Below are positions 1 to 6,092 of a DNA stretch of 24,776 nt, piece after piece. The position numbers and the translations under genes are program-made. Each line of letters opens with the position of its first letter. Position 1 is the stretch's first letter. The notes below the pieces were generated by a model. That model saw nothing but the letters and a program-made list of their open reading frames with translations, ran no database searches and was not told where the DNA came from. This DNA comes from a virus. Location of the stretch: positions 2,764 through 27,539 of IMG/VR virus record IMGVR_UViG_3300030012_001719. One strand, given 5' to 3'.

Positions 1-1
1 T

Positions 2-88
2 AAAGCTTCAAAAACACATGCTGGACAAGCTAAAACACTAAGAGGAGTTATAAATGGATCCAAGAAAAGGAACGGGAAAAAAGCCTAA
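2..88 (+). CDS. C-terminal tail of an upstream gene, 5' end outside window
   Basis: The frame starting at base 2 is open from the window edge to a TAA at 86-88 and reads as a short basic Lys/Ala/Gly-rich tail ending in NGKKA. The other two forward frames are closed by stops before base 54, so an upstream gene reaching the next one would have to use this frame. It would overlap the next gene by 35 bases, which is long but tolerable in this compact genome. No function can be assigned from 28 residues. It could instead be a chance open stretch. Confidence 0.4.
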   Translation, partial: KASKTHAGQAKTLRGVINGSKKRNGKKA

Positions 89-335
89 AGGTTCTGGTAG
101 AAGGTTATATACGGATGAAAATCCTAAAGATACGGTAGGAATTAAATTTGCGACACCAGCAGATGCTAGAAGAACTGTATCTAAGGTAAAAAAAGTAAAC
201 AAACCTTTTGCTAGAAAAATACAAATATTAACAGTTATGGAACAACGTGCTAAAGTAATGGGCAAAACAGAAGTTGCAAGAATAGCTAAGGCAGGTAAAC
301 AAGCTATAAGAAAAAAGGAGAAAAAAATTGGCTAA
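54..335 (+). CDS. Small basic conserved phage protein of unknown function
   Basis: This 93-residue protein is rich in Lys and Arg throughout. The N-terminus carries KGTGKKPKGSGRRLYTDENP and the middle carries an FATPADARRTV segment followed by a predicted helical basic tail. The ATG at 54 has GAGGAG at 42-47 at good spacing. I recall similar small basic proteins from marine phages and some large algal viruses (possibly DUF5872, an unverified memory). The charge suggests nucleic-acid binding, but no catalytic motif is visible. Its stop overlaps the TTG start of the next gene, so the two are probably translationally coupled. The opposite-strand open frame here is a shadow of this gene. Confidence 0.8.
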   Translation: MDPRKGTGKKPKGSGRRLYTDENPKDTVGIKFATPADARRTVSKVKKVNKPFARKIQILTVMEQRAKVMGKTEVARIAKAGKQAIRKKEKKIG

Positions 336-492
336 AATAAATACATTTATTCCAGAACCAAAAGAGGAATACAATATAGAAAATCAAAGATTAATTAATT
401 TAGCTATAAGTCAAATAATACAAAAACTAAATTTTACTTATCAACAAGAAATTAAAAATGAACAACAAACATTTGAGTGGTTTTTATCATGA
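328..492 (+). CDS. Small TTG-started protein, unknown function
   Basis: A 54-residue frame begins at TTG 328 with an AAGGAG at 315-320 and ends at TGA 490-492. It begins MAKINTFIPEPKEEY and ends TFEWFLS, with a polar, probably helical middle (INLAISQIIQKLNF). It fills the 141-base space between two firm genes, overlaps the upstream stop by 8 bases and shares an ATGA junction with the downstream ATG at 489. I recall similar short MAKIN-type proteins in the same position in marine phage structural clusters, where they remain hypothetical. The non-ATG start makes it easy to miss. No function is inferred. Confidence 0.7.
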   Translation: MAKINTFIPEPKEEYNIENQRLINLAISQIIQKLNFTYQQEIKNEQQTFEWFLS

Positions 493-839
493 CAATAAGA
501 TACAAAAATCAAGGTTATAAACAAACTGGTACAGGTAAAACTACGGTGTTTACTTGTCCTAGTGATGCCACAGTTATAGTGAAAAGTATTTACTGTGCAA
601 ACAATGATAGTTCGTCAGCTATATTAGTTAATATGAATTTTGTAGATTCATCTGACTCAAACACAGAATATGAATTTTTTAGAGATGATGTTCCAGCTAA
701 ATCACAAGTAAATGCTTCACCTCAAGGTTTAAACTTAGAAGCAGGTGATGCTATTACTGTGCAATCAGCTACTGGTAGTGGTAAAATACAAGGACTAATT
801 AGCTATGCTTTGGTTGATCGTTCTCAAGAAAATGGATAA
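489..839 (+). CDS. Small beta-rich probable virion-associated protein
   Basis: This 116-residue protein starts MTIRYKNQGYKQ at ATG 489, which overlaps the upstream TGA as ATGA. An in-frame ATG at 477 would overlap the previous gene more and lacks the coupling geometry, so 489 is preferred. The sequence alternates short beta-strand-like stretches (TVFTCPSDATVIVKSIYC, AILVNMNFVD, DAITVQSATGSGKIQG), suggesting a compact beta-sandwich. Two cysteines (in TCPS and IYCAN) sit near each other. No enzyme motif is visible. The fold type and late-gene position suggest a decoration, tail or fibre-associated protein; this is inference. Its stop shares TAATG with the next gene. Confidence 0.75.
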   Translation: MTIRYKNQGYKQTGTGKTTVFTCPSDATVIVKSIYCANNDSSSAILVNMNFVDSSDSNTEYEFFRDDVPAKSQVNASPQGLNLEAGDAITVQSATGSGKIQGLISYALVDRSQENG

Positions 840-1396
840 TGCAACTTCATCAAGCTATTTTTAAAATAGAAAAAGTTCTATCTAAAGACTGGTGTAAAAA
901 TCTTACTCAATATATGGATATTGTGTGTAATAATAAAGCAACAGTTTTAATCAACAATAAAAGAGTAGAAGATACAAAACAAAGAAATGTTTATGATTAT
1001 GGATTATCTGATCAAGGACAAGATGTTGATTATAATAAAATTTTGTCAGATGTAATTAAAGATAACATACGTCAATATTTAAAAAGTTTTACTTATTTAC
1101 TAGAACTTAAAATGGAAGGTATAAATTTACTAAAATATACTGAGGGTAATTTTTATAATACACATATTGATTCGTTTCATACTGTTAACAGACAAATATC
1201 TATTATAATAAATTTAAACGAAAATTATGAAGGAGGTGACATAGTTTTTATGCACCCTACTACAAGAAAACCTTATAGCAAAATTAGATTAAAAACAGGA
1301 GATATGTTACTATTTCCTAGTAATTTTATGTACCCTCATCAAGTAACAAAAATAACAAAAGGTATAAGATATAGTTGTGTTAGTTGGTGTTATTAA
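839..1396 (+). CDS. Prolyl-4-hydroxylase-like 2OG-Fe(II) oxygenase
   Basis: A 185-residue protein with the double-stranded beta-helix signature of 2-oxoglutarate/Fe(II) dioxygenases. The iron ligands are visible as HID (H109, D111) in the YNTHIDSFH motif and a distal histidine H167 in NFMYPHQV. R177 in KGIRYSCVSW is placed to bind 2-oxoglutarate. Between them lie the expected strands (ISIIINLNENYEGGDIVF and KTGDMLLFPS). Length fits the single-domain P4H-like proteins common in marine phages, whose substrates are generally unknown; protein hydroxylation or modification of virion or host proteins is possible. It is coupled to the previous gene through TAATG and is the last gene before a strong terminator. 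Confidence 0.9.
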   Translation: MQLHQAIFKIEKVLSKDWCKNLTQYMDIVCNNKATVLINNKRVEDTKQRNVYDYGLSDQGQDVDYNKILSDVIKDNIRQYLKSFTYLLELKMEGINLLKYTEGNFYNTHIDSFHTVNRQISIIINLNENYEGGDIVFMHPTTRKPYSKIRLKTGDMLLFPSNFMYPHQVTKITKGIRYSCVSWCY

Positions 1397-1459
1397 ATCT
1401 TTTATTTTTTATTATATGTGATATTATTTAGTTGTTTTTATTCAAAACTTCTCCAATTC

Positions 1460-1488
1460 AACCCTAACTACTCAGTTAGGGTTTTTTT
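1460..1488 (+). terminator. Rho-independent terminator after the oxygenase gene
   Basis: A perfect 10-bp inverted repeat, AACCCTAACT (1460-1469) and AGTTAGGGTT (1474-1483), encloses an ACTC loop and runs into seven T residues at 1482-1488. It lies about 65 bases past the oxygenase stop and separates the first gene block from the SET/glycosyltransferase cassette. Confidence 0.92.
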
Positions 1489-1489
1489 G

Positions 1490-1517
1490 TTGCTCTGTCT
1501 TGTTTTTTATGTAATTA
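1490..1517 (+). promoter_or_regulatory. Weak candidate promoter after the terminator
   Basis: TTGCTC at 1490-1495 and TAATTA at 1512-1517 are separated by 16 bases. A start near 1524 would place the transcript's 5' end almost on the ATG at 1526, which has no Shine-Dalgarno sequence. Such elements occur easily in AT-rich DNA, so this is only a candidate. Its position directly after a terminator supports the need for a promoter here. Confidence 0.25.
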
Positions 1518-1525
1518 TATGTGCT

Positions 1526-1720
1526 ATGAAAACAATTAAATGTGAAACAAAAGAAGTATACAGAAACAAAAAAAACAATATGGTTTATGCCTCTAAAGAA
1601 GATGCAGAACACGATATAAACAACCCAAACACAGATACCAAAAGAGAAGATGTCGTAAATGATGTTACCGTCATAGTGCCACCAGAGGCTTTATCTTTAG
1701 TCTCAGATACACAAAAATGA
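1526..1720 (+). CDS. Small acidic/polar protein of unknown function
   Basis: A 64-residue protein beginning MKTIKCETKEVYRNKKNNMV and continuing with a polar repeat-like stretch (NNPNTDTKREDVVNDVTV). The frame is open upstream to 1418, but that extension would be translated through the terminator hairpin at 1460-1488, so the ATG at 1526 is chosen. No clear Shine-Dalgarno precedes it; leaderless translation is possible. I recall similar short YASxEDAExD...NPNTDT proteins in T7-like marine phages, function unknown. The stop overlaps the next start (ATGA at 1717-1720). Confidence 0.65.
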   Translation: MKTIKCETKEVYRNKKNNMVYASKEDAEHDINNPNTDTKREDVVNDVTVIVPPEALSLVSDTQK

Positions 1721-2034
1721 AAATTCAATATAACAAATTTTATTACAATCCTTTGCCTGATGCTTTATCTATTCGTAAAAGTGATATTCATGGGCATGGA
1801 ATATTTGCTAATAAAGAAATTAAAAAAGATCAAGACTTGGGCAGCACACACATCAAAGTTCCTATGATATTAGGTTATATCAGAACACCTTTAGGTGGTT
1901 TTCTTAATCATTCAAATAAACCAAATTGTGTTTTAGAAGTTACAAGAGATTGGGATGATTATATTATTTATAATGTATTTACTACTAGACTTATTAAAAA
2001 GAATGAAGAGTTGTTACTAGAGTATGGTGCTTGA
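1717..2034 (+). CDS. Minimal SET-domain protein
   Basis: This 105-residue protein carries the recognisable SET-domain landmarks in order: an N-terminal GHGIFANKEIKKDQ segment (residues 26-39), the NHSNKPNC motif (64-71) that forms the SAM-binding pseudoknot, and a C-terminal EELLLEYG (97-104) carrying the conserved tyrosine. SET proteins normally methylate lysines using S-adenosylmethionine. At 105 residues this is close to the minimum and has no pre- or post-SET cysteines, like short viral SET proteins. The target is unknown; a virion or host protein is possible. It lies in a coupled cassette between a small protein and two glycosyltransferases, overlapping both neighbours. Confidence 0.85.
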   Translation: MKIQYNKFYYNPLPDALSIRKSDIHGHGIFANKEIKKDQDLGSTHIKVPMILGYIRTPLGGFLNHSNKPNCVLEVTRDWDDYIIYNVFTTRLIKKNEELLLEYGA

Positions 2035-2963
2035 TGTTACCTAGAGGTGGAACAGAAATACAACATCATTTTTTATCACATTATGTAGATGAAAAACTAC
2101 TATCTAATTTTCAGATATGTACATCTATACCAAATAAAGTTCCGATACTAGAAGATAAAATAAATATATTGTGGCAAAAAAACAGTTACGATCAACCTAA
2201 TATATACCCTTGGTTTGAAGATAAAACTAACCACGACAAATTTGATTGGTATGTTTTTAACTCACACTGGAACTATGAAAAGTTTAGATATAAGTTTGAT
2301 GTGCCTACTCACAAATGTCACGTTATAAAAAACGGAGTTACTAATTTTCCAGAACGTATTCCTTACAAACAAGGCGACACTGTAAGAATGTTATTTCACG
2401 TTACTCCTTGGAGAGGTTTAAATGTATTACTAGGAGCTATGCAACAATTACAGGATTGTAATGTGCATCTAGACGTATTTAGTAGTTGTAAGATTTACGG
2501 AGAAGAATTTGAAAAAGCAAACGAACATATTTATGAACCATTGTATGAACAAGCAAGAAAACTAGAAAATGTAAATTACATAGGATATAAAGAACATTCT
2601 TTCATACAAAAATTTTTATATCGTTATCATATGTTTGCTTATCCTAGTATATGGGAAGAAACTAGCTGTAATGCAGCTCTTGAAGCAATGGCTAGTGGGT
2701 TATATTGTATTGTTACTAACTTTGGTGCATTGTATGAAACGTGTTCAGAGTTTCCTGTGTATGTAACATATGATAAAAACTATCGTAACCTAGCTACTGC
2801 TTTTGCTCACGCTATTAGAGGTGCAGTAGACCATATGCACGAACCACGAATACAGGAACATTTACTTATGCAACAAAACTTTGTTAAAAGATTTTATAGT
2901 TGGGAAAAGAAAAAATTAGAATGGACAAGTTTTTTACAAGGAGCTTTAAATGCAAAATCATGA
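2034..2963 (+). CDS. GT4-type (GT-B fold) glycosyltransferase
   Basis: A 309-residue glycosyltransferase with GT-B organisation. The N-terminal half contains the GGTEIQHHF segment typical of GT4 donor/acceptor clefts and the linker VIKNGVTNFPER. The C-terminal nucleotide-sugar half begins with MLFHVTPWRGLNVLL and holds the EX7E-type motif YPSIWEETSCNAALEAMASG. ATG 2034 overlaps the SET stop as TGATG; a TTG one codon earlier is less likely. It probably transfers a sugar from a nucleotide donor; acceptor unknown. Being beside a second glycosyltransferase and a SET gene suggests a virion- or host-surface-modifying cassette. It lacks transmembrane segments and is presumably cytosolic. Confidence 0.9.
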   Translation: MLPRGGTEIQHHFLSHYVDEKLLSNFQICTSIPNKVPILEDKINILWQKNSYDQPNIYPWFEDKTNHDKFDWYVFNSHWNYEKFRYKFDVPTHKCHVIKNGVTNFPERIPYKQGDTVRMLFHVTPWRGLNVLLGAMQQLQDCNVHLDVFSSCKIYGEEFEKANEHIYEPLYEQARKLENVNYIGYKEHSFIQKFLYRYHMFAYPSIWEETSCNAALEAMASGLYCIVTNFGALYETCSEFPVYVTYDKNYRNLATAFAHAIRGAVDHMHEPRIQEHLLMQQNFVKRFYSWEKKKLEWTSFLQGALNAKS

Positions 2964-3786
2964 ACCTATATACTCTCCTGATGCTGATTGGGTTGACAAT
3001 AAAAAAATAAAATTATTTGTAGCAACACCAGTACATAGTGAGGTATCTATACACTACATGCAATCAGTTTTTAAATTACAAGCTAAGTGTAACGAAAAAA
3101 AAATACCTATTACGTTACAACTTATGAAATCCTCTTTAGTAACACAAGGTCGTAATTTATGTGTATCTGAATTTTTAAATTCTGGTTATACACACTTGTT
3201 GTTTATAGATAGTGATATATTATTTAATTCCGACTCTATATTTAAGATGTTAGAAAAAGATCAAGACGTGCTTAGTATCCCCTATCCTATGAAGGTTATA
3301 CAGTGGGATAAAGTTTTAAACAAATGGAAAGGTATACCTAGTATGAATGATACACAAGCAAAAACCAGTGGTAATATGTTTCCTGTCCGTATTAAAGATA
3401 AAGAAGATGATATAACTGTTACAAATGGTATGATTGAATTATCTCATTCTATGACTGGTTGTTTATTAATTAAAAGAGAAGCATTAGAGAAAATGGCAAA
3501 AGCATATCCAGACTTAACTATAAAGCAAGAAACAATGATAGATGGCGAAAAACAATTACGCAAAAACTTGTATAACTTTTTCGATACTTATTACGATCCA
3601 GAAGAAAAACTGTATCTAGGTGAGGATTTTGCTTTTTCACGATTATGGACAAAAATAGGGGGTAAGTGCATGGCTCTTATAAATGAGTACATCACCCACG
3701 TTGGAGAATATCAGTTTACTGGTAGATTAATAGACGAAATGGTAGCAATTCCCACAGATAGTATTGATACTTCAACTAAGAAATAG
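2950..3786 (+). CDS. GT-A-type glycosyltransferase
   Basis: A 278-residue protein overlapping the previous gene by 14 bases. The N-terminus has KLFVATPVHSEVS, then a Rossmann-like segment ending in LLFIDSDILFNSDS, where DSD is the metal/nucleotide-sugar DxD motif. Further on, SMTGCLLIKREALEKM and LGEDFAFSRLWTKIGG match the acceptor-side region of phage GT-A enzymes, with the acidic GED as the expected catalytic-base area. C-terminal THVGEYQFTGR is a common ending in marine and cyanophage homologues as I recall them. Acceptor unknown. The gene ends in two consecutive in-frame TAG codons (3784-3789), which shows that TAG serves as a stop in this genome. Confidence 0.85.
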   Translation: MQNHEPIYSPDADWVDNKKIKLFVATPVHSEVSIHYMQSVFKLQAKCNEKKIPITLQLMKSSLVTQGRNLCVSEFLNSGYTHLLFIDSDILFNSDSIFKMLEKDQDVLSIPYPMKVIQWDKVLNKWKGIPSMNDTQAKTSGNMFPVRIKDKEDDITVTNGMIELSHSMTGCLLIKREALEKMAKAYPDLTIKQETMIDGEKQLRKNLYNFFDTYYDPEEKLYLGEDFAFSRLWTKIGGKCMALINEYITHVGEYQFTGRLIDEMVAIPTDSIDTSTKK

Positions 3787-3797
3787 TAGAATATTTA

Positions 3798-3815
3798 TAT
3801 AATAACCTTAAGGAG
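3798..3815 (+). promoter_or_regulatory. TATAAT box and CTTAAGGAG translation-initiation element
   Basis: TATAAT lies at 3798-3803 and CTTAAGGAG at 3807-3815, six bases before the ATG at 3822. The same TATAAT/CTTAAGGAG/6-base arrangement recurs before the gene at 14389. No good -35 element is visible here (TTCAAC at 3771-3776 gives a 21-base spacer), so promoter activity is uncertain, but the ribosome binding site is strong. Confidence 0.45.
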
Positions 3816-3821
3816 TGTTTT

Positions 3822-4610
3822 ATGGCAGTACCTTTGATTGTACCAATAGCAGCTGGAGTTGGTAGTTTTCTTTTAGCAAAAGCAAGTGGAGCATCTAACC
3901 GAGATGCTTTAATAGCAGGTGGAATAGGTGCATTAGGAGCTTATGGAATAGGAACAGCAGCTGGTCTTGGAACTTCTACTGTTGCAGCTAAAGGCACGAT
4001 AGCAGGAGCATTAGGTGGGTCACAAGTAGCAGCAGCAGCTACTGGAATAGGTGGTGCTACATTAGGAACTATGGCTATGCAAGGACAACCTCAACAAGCT
4101 CAAGCAAATGAAAATATGAATGTAGGATTTAAGGGAGTAGATCCAGCTCAGTACGCACAAGCTACAGAAAACTTACAAGGTATAACACAAAGAGCAACTT
4201 ACGCTGATGCTCCATCAACAGATATGGTACAACAGCCTAGTGTTTATGATTTTACAAATCAAGAGATGTATACAGCTAAAGAAGGTGGATTAGCAGAAAT
4301 AAAAAGATTCAAAGAAGGTGGTGTAAATTATTTGCCAAGTAAATTAGATCACAATGAAAAAGATTACAATAATTATGTTAGAGCAAAAGGCTATGTTGAA
4401 GATGCTACAACTATAGCCAACAAAGACGAAGATACTCTTCTAGCTCAATTAGCTGATGGTGAGTTTGTCAGTAGAGCTGATGCTATTTTAGGTGCTGGTA
4501 TTATGGAAGGAGCAAGTCCTGAAGATTTTAAAGAGATGAGAAGATTAGGAGCTAAGTTCTTTTATAAACAACAAGACCAGTTAAAAAGGATTTACGACAT
4601 AACCTCATGA
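3822..4610 (+). CDS. Probable internal virion / tail-associated protein, Gly/Ala-rich N-terminus
   Basis: A 262-residue protein whose first ~85 residues are a Gly/Ala-rich hydrophobic stretch (MAVPLIVPIAAGVGSFLLAK onward), which could insert in a membrane during DNA ejection. The C-terminal third has the recurrent phage virion pattern GGLAEIKRFKEGGVNYLPSK, then DEDTLLAQLADGEFVSRADA and an ILGAGIMEGASPEDF helix. Variants of the LADGEFV-(S/L)-A/R-ADA motif are frequent in marine phage structural proteins. Start is supported by AGGAG six bases upstream. It opens the main late block and shares an ATGA junction with the next gene. No enzyme motif is seen; a DNA-ejection role is inference. Confidence 0.7.
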   Translation: MAVPLIVPIAAGVGSFLLAKASGASNRDALIAGGIGALGAYGIGTAAGLGTSTVAAKGTIAGALGGSQVAAAATGIGGATLGTMAMQGQPQQAQANENMNVGFKGVDPAQYAQATENLQGITQRATYADAPSTDMVQQPSVYDFTNQEMYTAKEGGLAEIKRFKEGGVNYLPSKLDHNEKDYNNYVRAKGYVEDATTIANKDEDTLLAQLADGEFVSRADAILGAGIMEGASPEDFKEMRRLGAKFFYKQQDQLKRIYDITS

Positions 4611-5020
4611 TAAATATTATCAAGGTTGATGTCGCAGAACATTGGACACGAGCATCTGTAATGTTAGCTGATGCTATAAATTTAAGTAACGGTAGGCATA
4701 CACTAGAAACAACCTACAACAACTTAAAAAAAGGAGTTATGAGATTGTACGCAGTTTATTTTAAAGAAAAATTAAAAAGTTATTTCGTAACTCAAATCAC
4801 CATTTATCCTGCAAAAAGTGTTTATGGAATTATTTTTTGTGGTGGTAAAGAGGTAATAAGACATATAAAAAAAATAGAAACTTTTTTTAAAAATGAAGCA
4901 GTTCTAAATGGCTGTAGAGGATTAGAAATTATTGGAAGAAGTGGTTGGGAGAAAGTTATTGATAATATGCCCTCTCTAGACTTTGAAGCAAAAGGTGTGT
5001 TTTATGAAATGGATACTTAA
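4607..5020 (+). CDS. GNAT-like small protein, possible gp13-like internal virion protein
   Basis: A 137-residue protein with an N-terminal helix (DVAEHWTRASVMLADAIN), a beta-hairpin-rich middle (SYFVTQITIYPAKSVYGIIFCGG) and a C-terminal GCRGLEIIGRSGWEKVI followed by AKGVFYEMDT. That end resembles the last strands of GNAT-fold proteins found in phage virion clusters. T7 internal virion protein gp13 has a comparable GNAT-like fold. The acetyl-CoA-binding loop is not obvious, so catalysis is doubtful. It starts in an ATGA overlap with the previous gene and its end overlaps the next start, consistent with coupled late expression. Confidence 0.6.
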   Translation: MINIIKVDVAEHWTRASVMLADAINLSNGRHTLETTYNNLKKGVMRLYAVYFKEKLKSYFVTQITIYPAKSVYGIIFCGGKEVIRHIKKIETFFKNEAVLNGCRGLEIIGRSGWEKVIDNMPSLDFEAKGVFYEMDT

Positions 5021-6089
5021 ACTATTACCAAACAAAATAAAAGTTTGGTTGTACAAATGTCTATATGATGACATAGCTGAAAAAGGAGAATATGAAGATA
5101 CAGAACTAGCTCACGTTAATCCTTATGAAGTTAAAATATTAAAAGAGATTGGTGGATCTGGTAGATTAAACAAAGCTACTGGATTAAAGGGTTACTTTGG
5201 TGGTGGTGGATCTCCTGCTCCTGCTCCTGCTGGTGGATCTGGTAGACAAGAAACTATATCTAGAGAAGCACCAGAGATTGAAGCTAGAAAGTTAGCTCTT
5301 TATGATCAAGCTATTGATTTAGCTACTGAGCCTATGCAAGTTCCAGAATATAAAGTAGCAGGTCCTTCTCCATTAGAAACTCAAGCATTTCAACAGGCAG
5401 GTCAAACTGGTATTGGTGCTGTTCCAGTACAAGCTGGTATAGGTGCAACATTGGGTGCAGGTCAAACAGCAATGACAGATTTGACTCAACAAGGAGGTAT
5501 GATAGATAGTTTTATGAACCCTTATCAAAGATATGTCATTGATGAAATTAATAGACAAAGTCAAATACAATCTAATCAACAGGCAGCAGAAGCTGTCGCA
5601 TCAGGAGCTTTTGGTGGTGGTAGAGAAGGAGTTCAAAGAGCTGAACAAGAAAGATTAAGATTAGGATTAATAGGTCAAGCACAAGCTGAAGGATTTAAAA
5701 GTGCATTAGGTGCTGCTGAAAGACAAAGACAATTTCAAACTGAGGCACAATTAAACCAAGCAGCTCAACTGTCAGCGTTAGGACAAACACAACAGACTAT
5801 GCAACAGCGTGATATACAACAGCAACTACAAGGAGGGCAGTTACAAAGAGATATTGCTCAAAAAGGCTTAGAGGCACAAAGAGCTACAGAAGTTGCTAGA
5901 CAAGCTGAACCATTTCAAAGAGTAGAATTTGCAAAAGGTATTATGACTGCCTTACCAACAACAGCATCACAGATTACTGCAACGACAGGACCAGGTGCTA
6001 ATCCGTTAGCACAAGCAGCAGGAGCTGGTATAGGAGCATATGCAGCATATAATTTATTAGCACCAACTGGATCAGTTAAACAGAGTTAA
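5004..6089 (+). CDS. Gln/Gly-rich probable internal virion protein
   Basis: This 361-residue protein starts best at ATG 5004, preceded by AAGGTG at 4992-4997; an ATG at 4983 lacks this spacing. After a basic N-terminus (MKWILKLLPNKIKVWLYK) there is a Gly/Pro/Ala linker (GGGGSPAPAPAGGSG), then a conserved FMNPYQRYVIDEINRQ segment and GAFGGGREGVQRAEQERL, followed by a long Gln/Ala-rich helical region (about residues 190-300). A short Gly/Ala hydrophobic end closes it. The MNPY...GAFGG.R(E)G pattern is one I associate with marine podovirus structural proteins next to ejection proteins. A role in the internal core or tail is inference; no catalytic motif is seen. Confidence 0.7.
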   Translation: MKWILKLLPNKIKVWLYKCLYDDIAEKGEYEDTELAHVNPYEVKILKEIGGSGRLNKATGLKGYFGGGGSPAPAPAGGSGRQETISREAPEIEARKLALYDQAIDLATEPMQVPEYKVAGPSPLETQAFQQAGQTGIGAVPVQAGIGATLGAGQTAMTDLTQQGGMIDSFMNPYQRYVIDEINRQSQIQSNQQAAEAVASGAFGGGREGVQRAEQERLRLGLIGQAQAEGFKSALGAAERQRQFQTEAQLNQAAQLSALGQTQQTMQQRDIQQQLQGGQLQRDIAQKGLEAQRATEVARQAEPFQRVEFAKGIMTALPTTASQITATTGPGANPLAQAAGAGIGAYAAYNLLAPTGSVKQS

Positions 6090-6092
6090 GAT

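Noticed and set aside
1418-1525. N-terminal extension of the gene at 1526 (hydrophobic MILFSCFY... start)
   Set aside because: It would be translated across the terminator stem-loop at 1460-1488, and no ribosome site precedes it.
3764-3803. Full sigma70 promoter before the gene at 3822
   Set aside because: TATAAT is present but TTGATA at 3764-3769 is 28 bases away, too far; only the -10-like box and ribosome site are kept.
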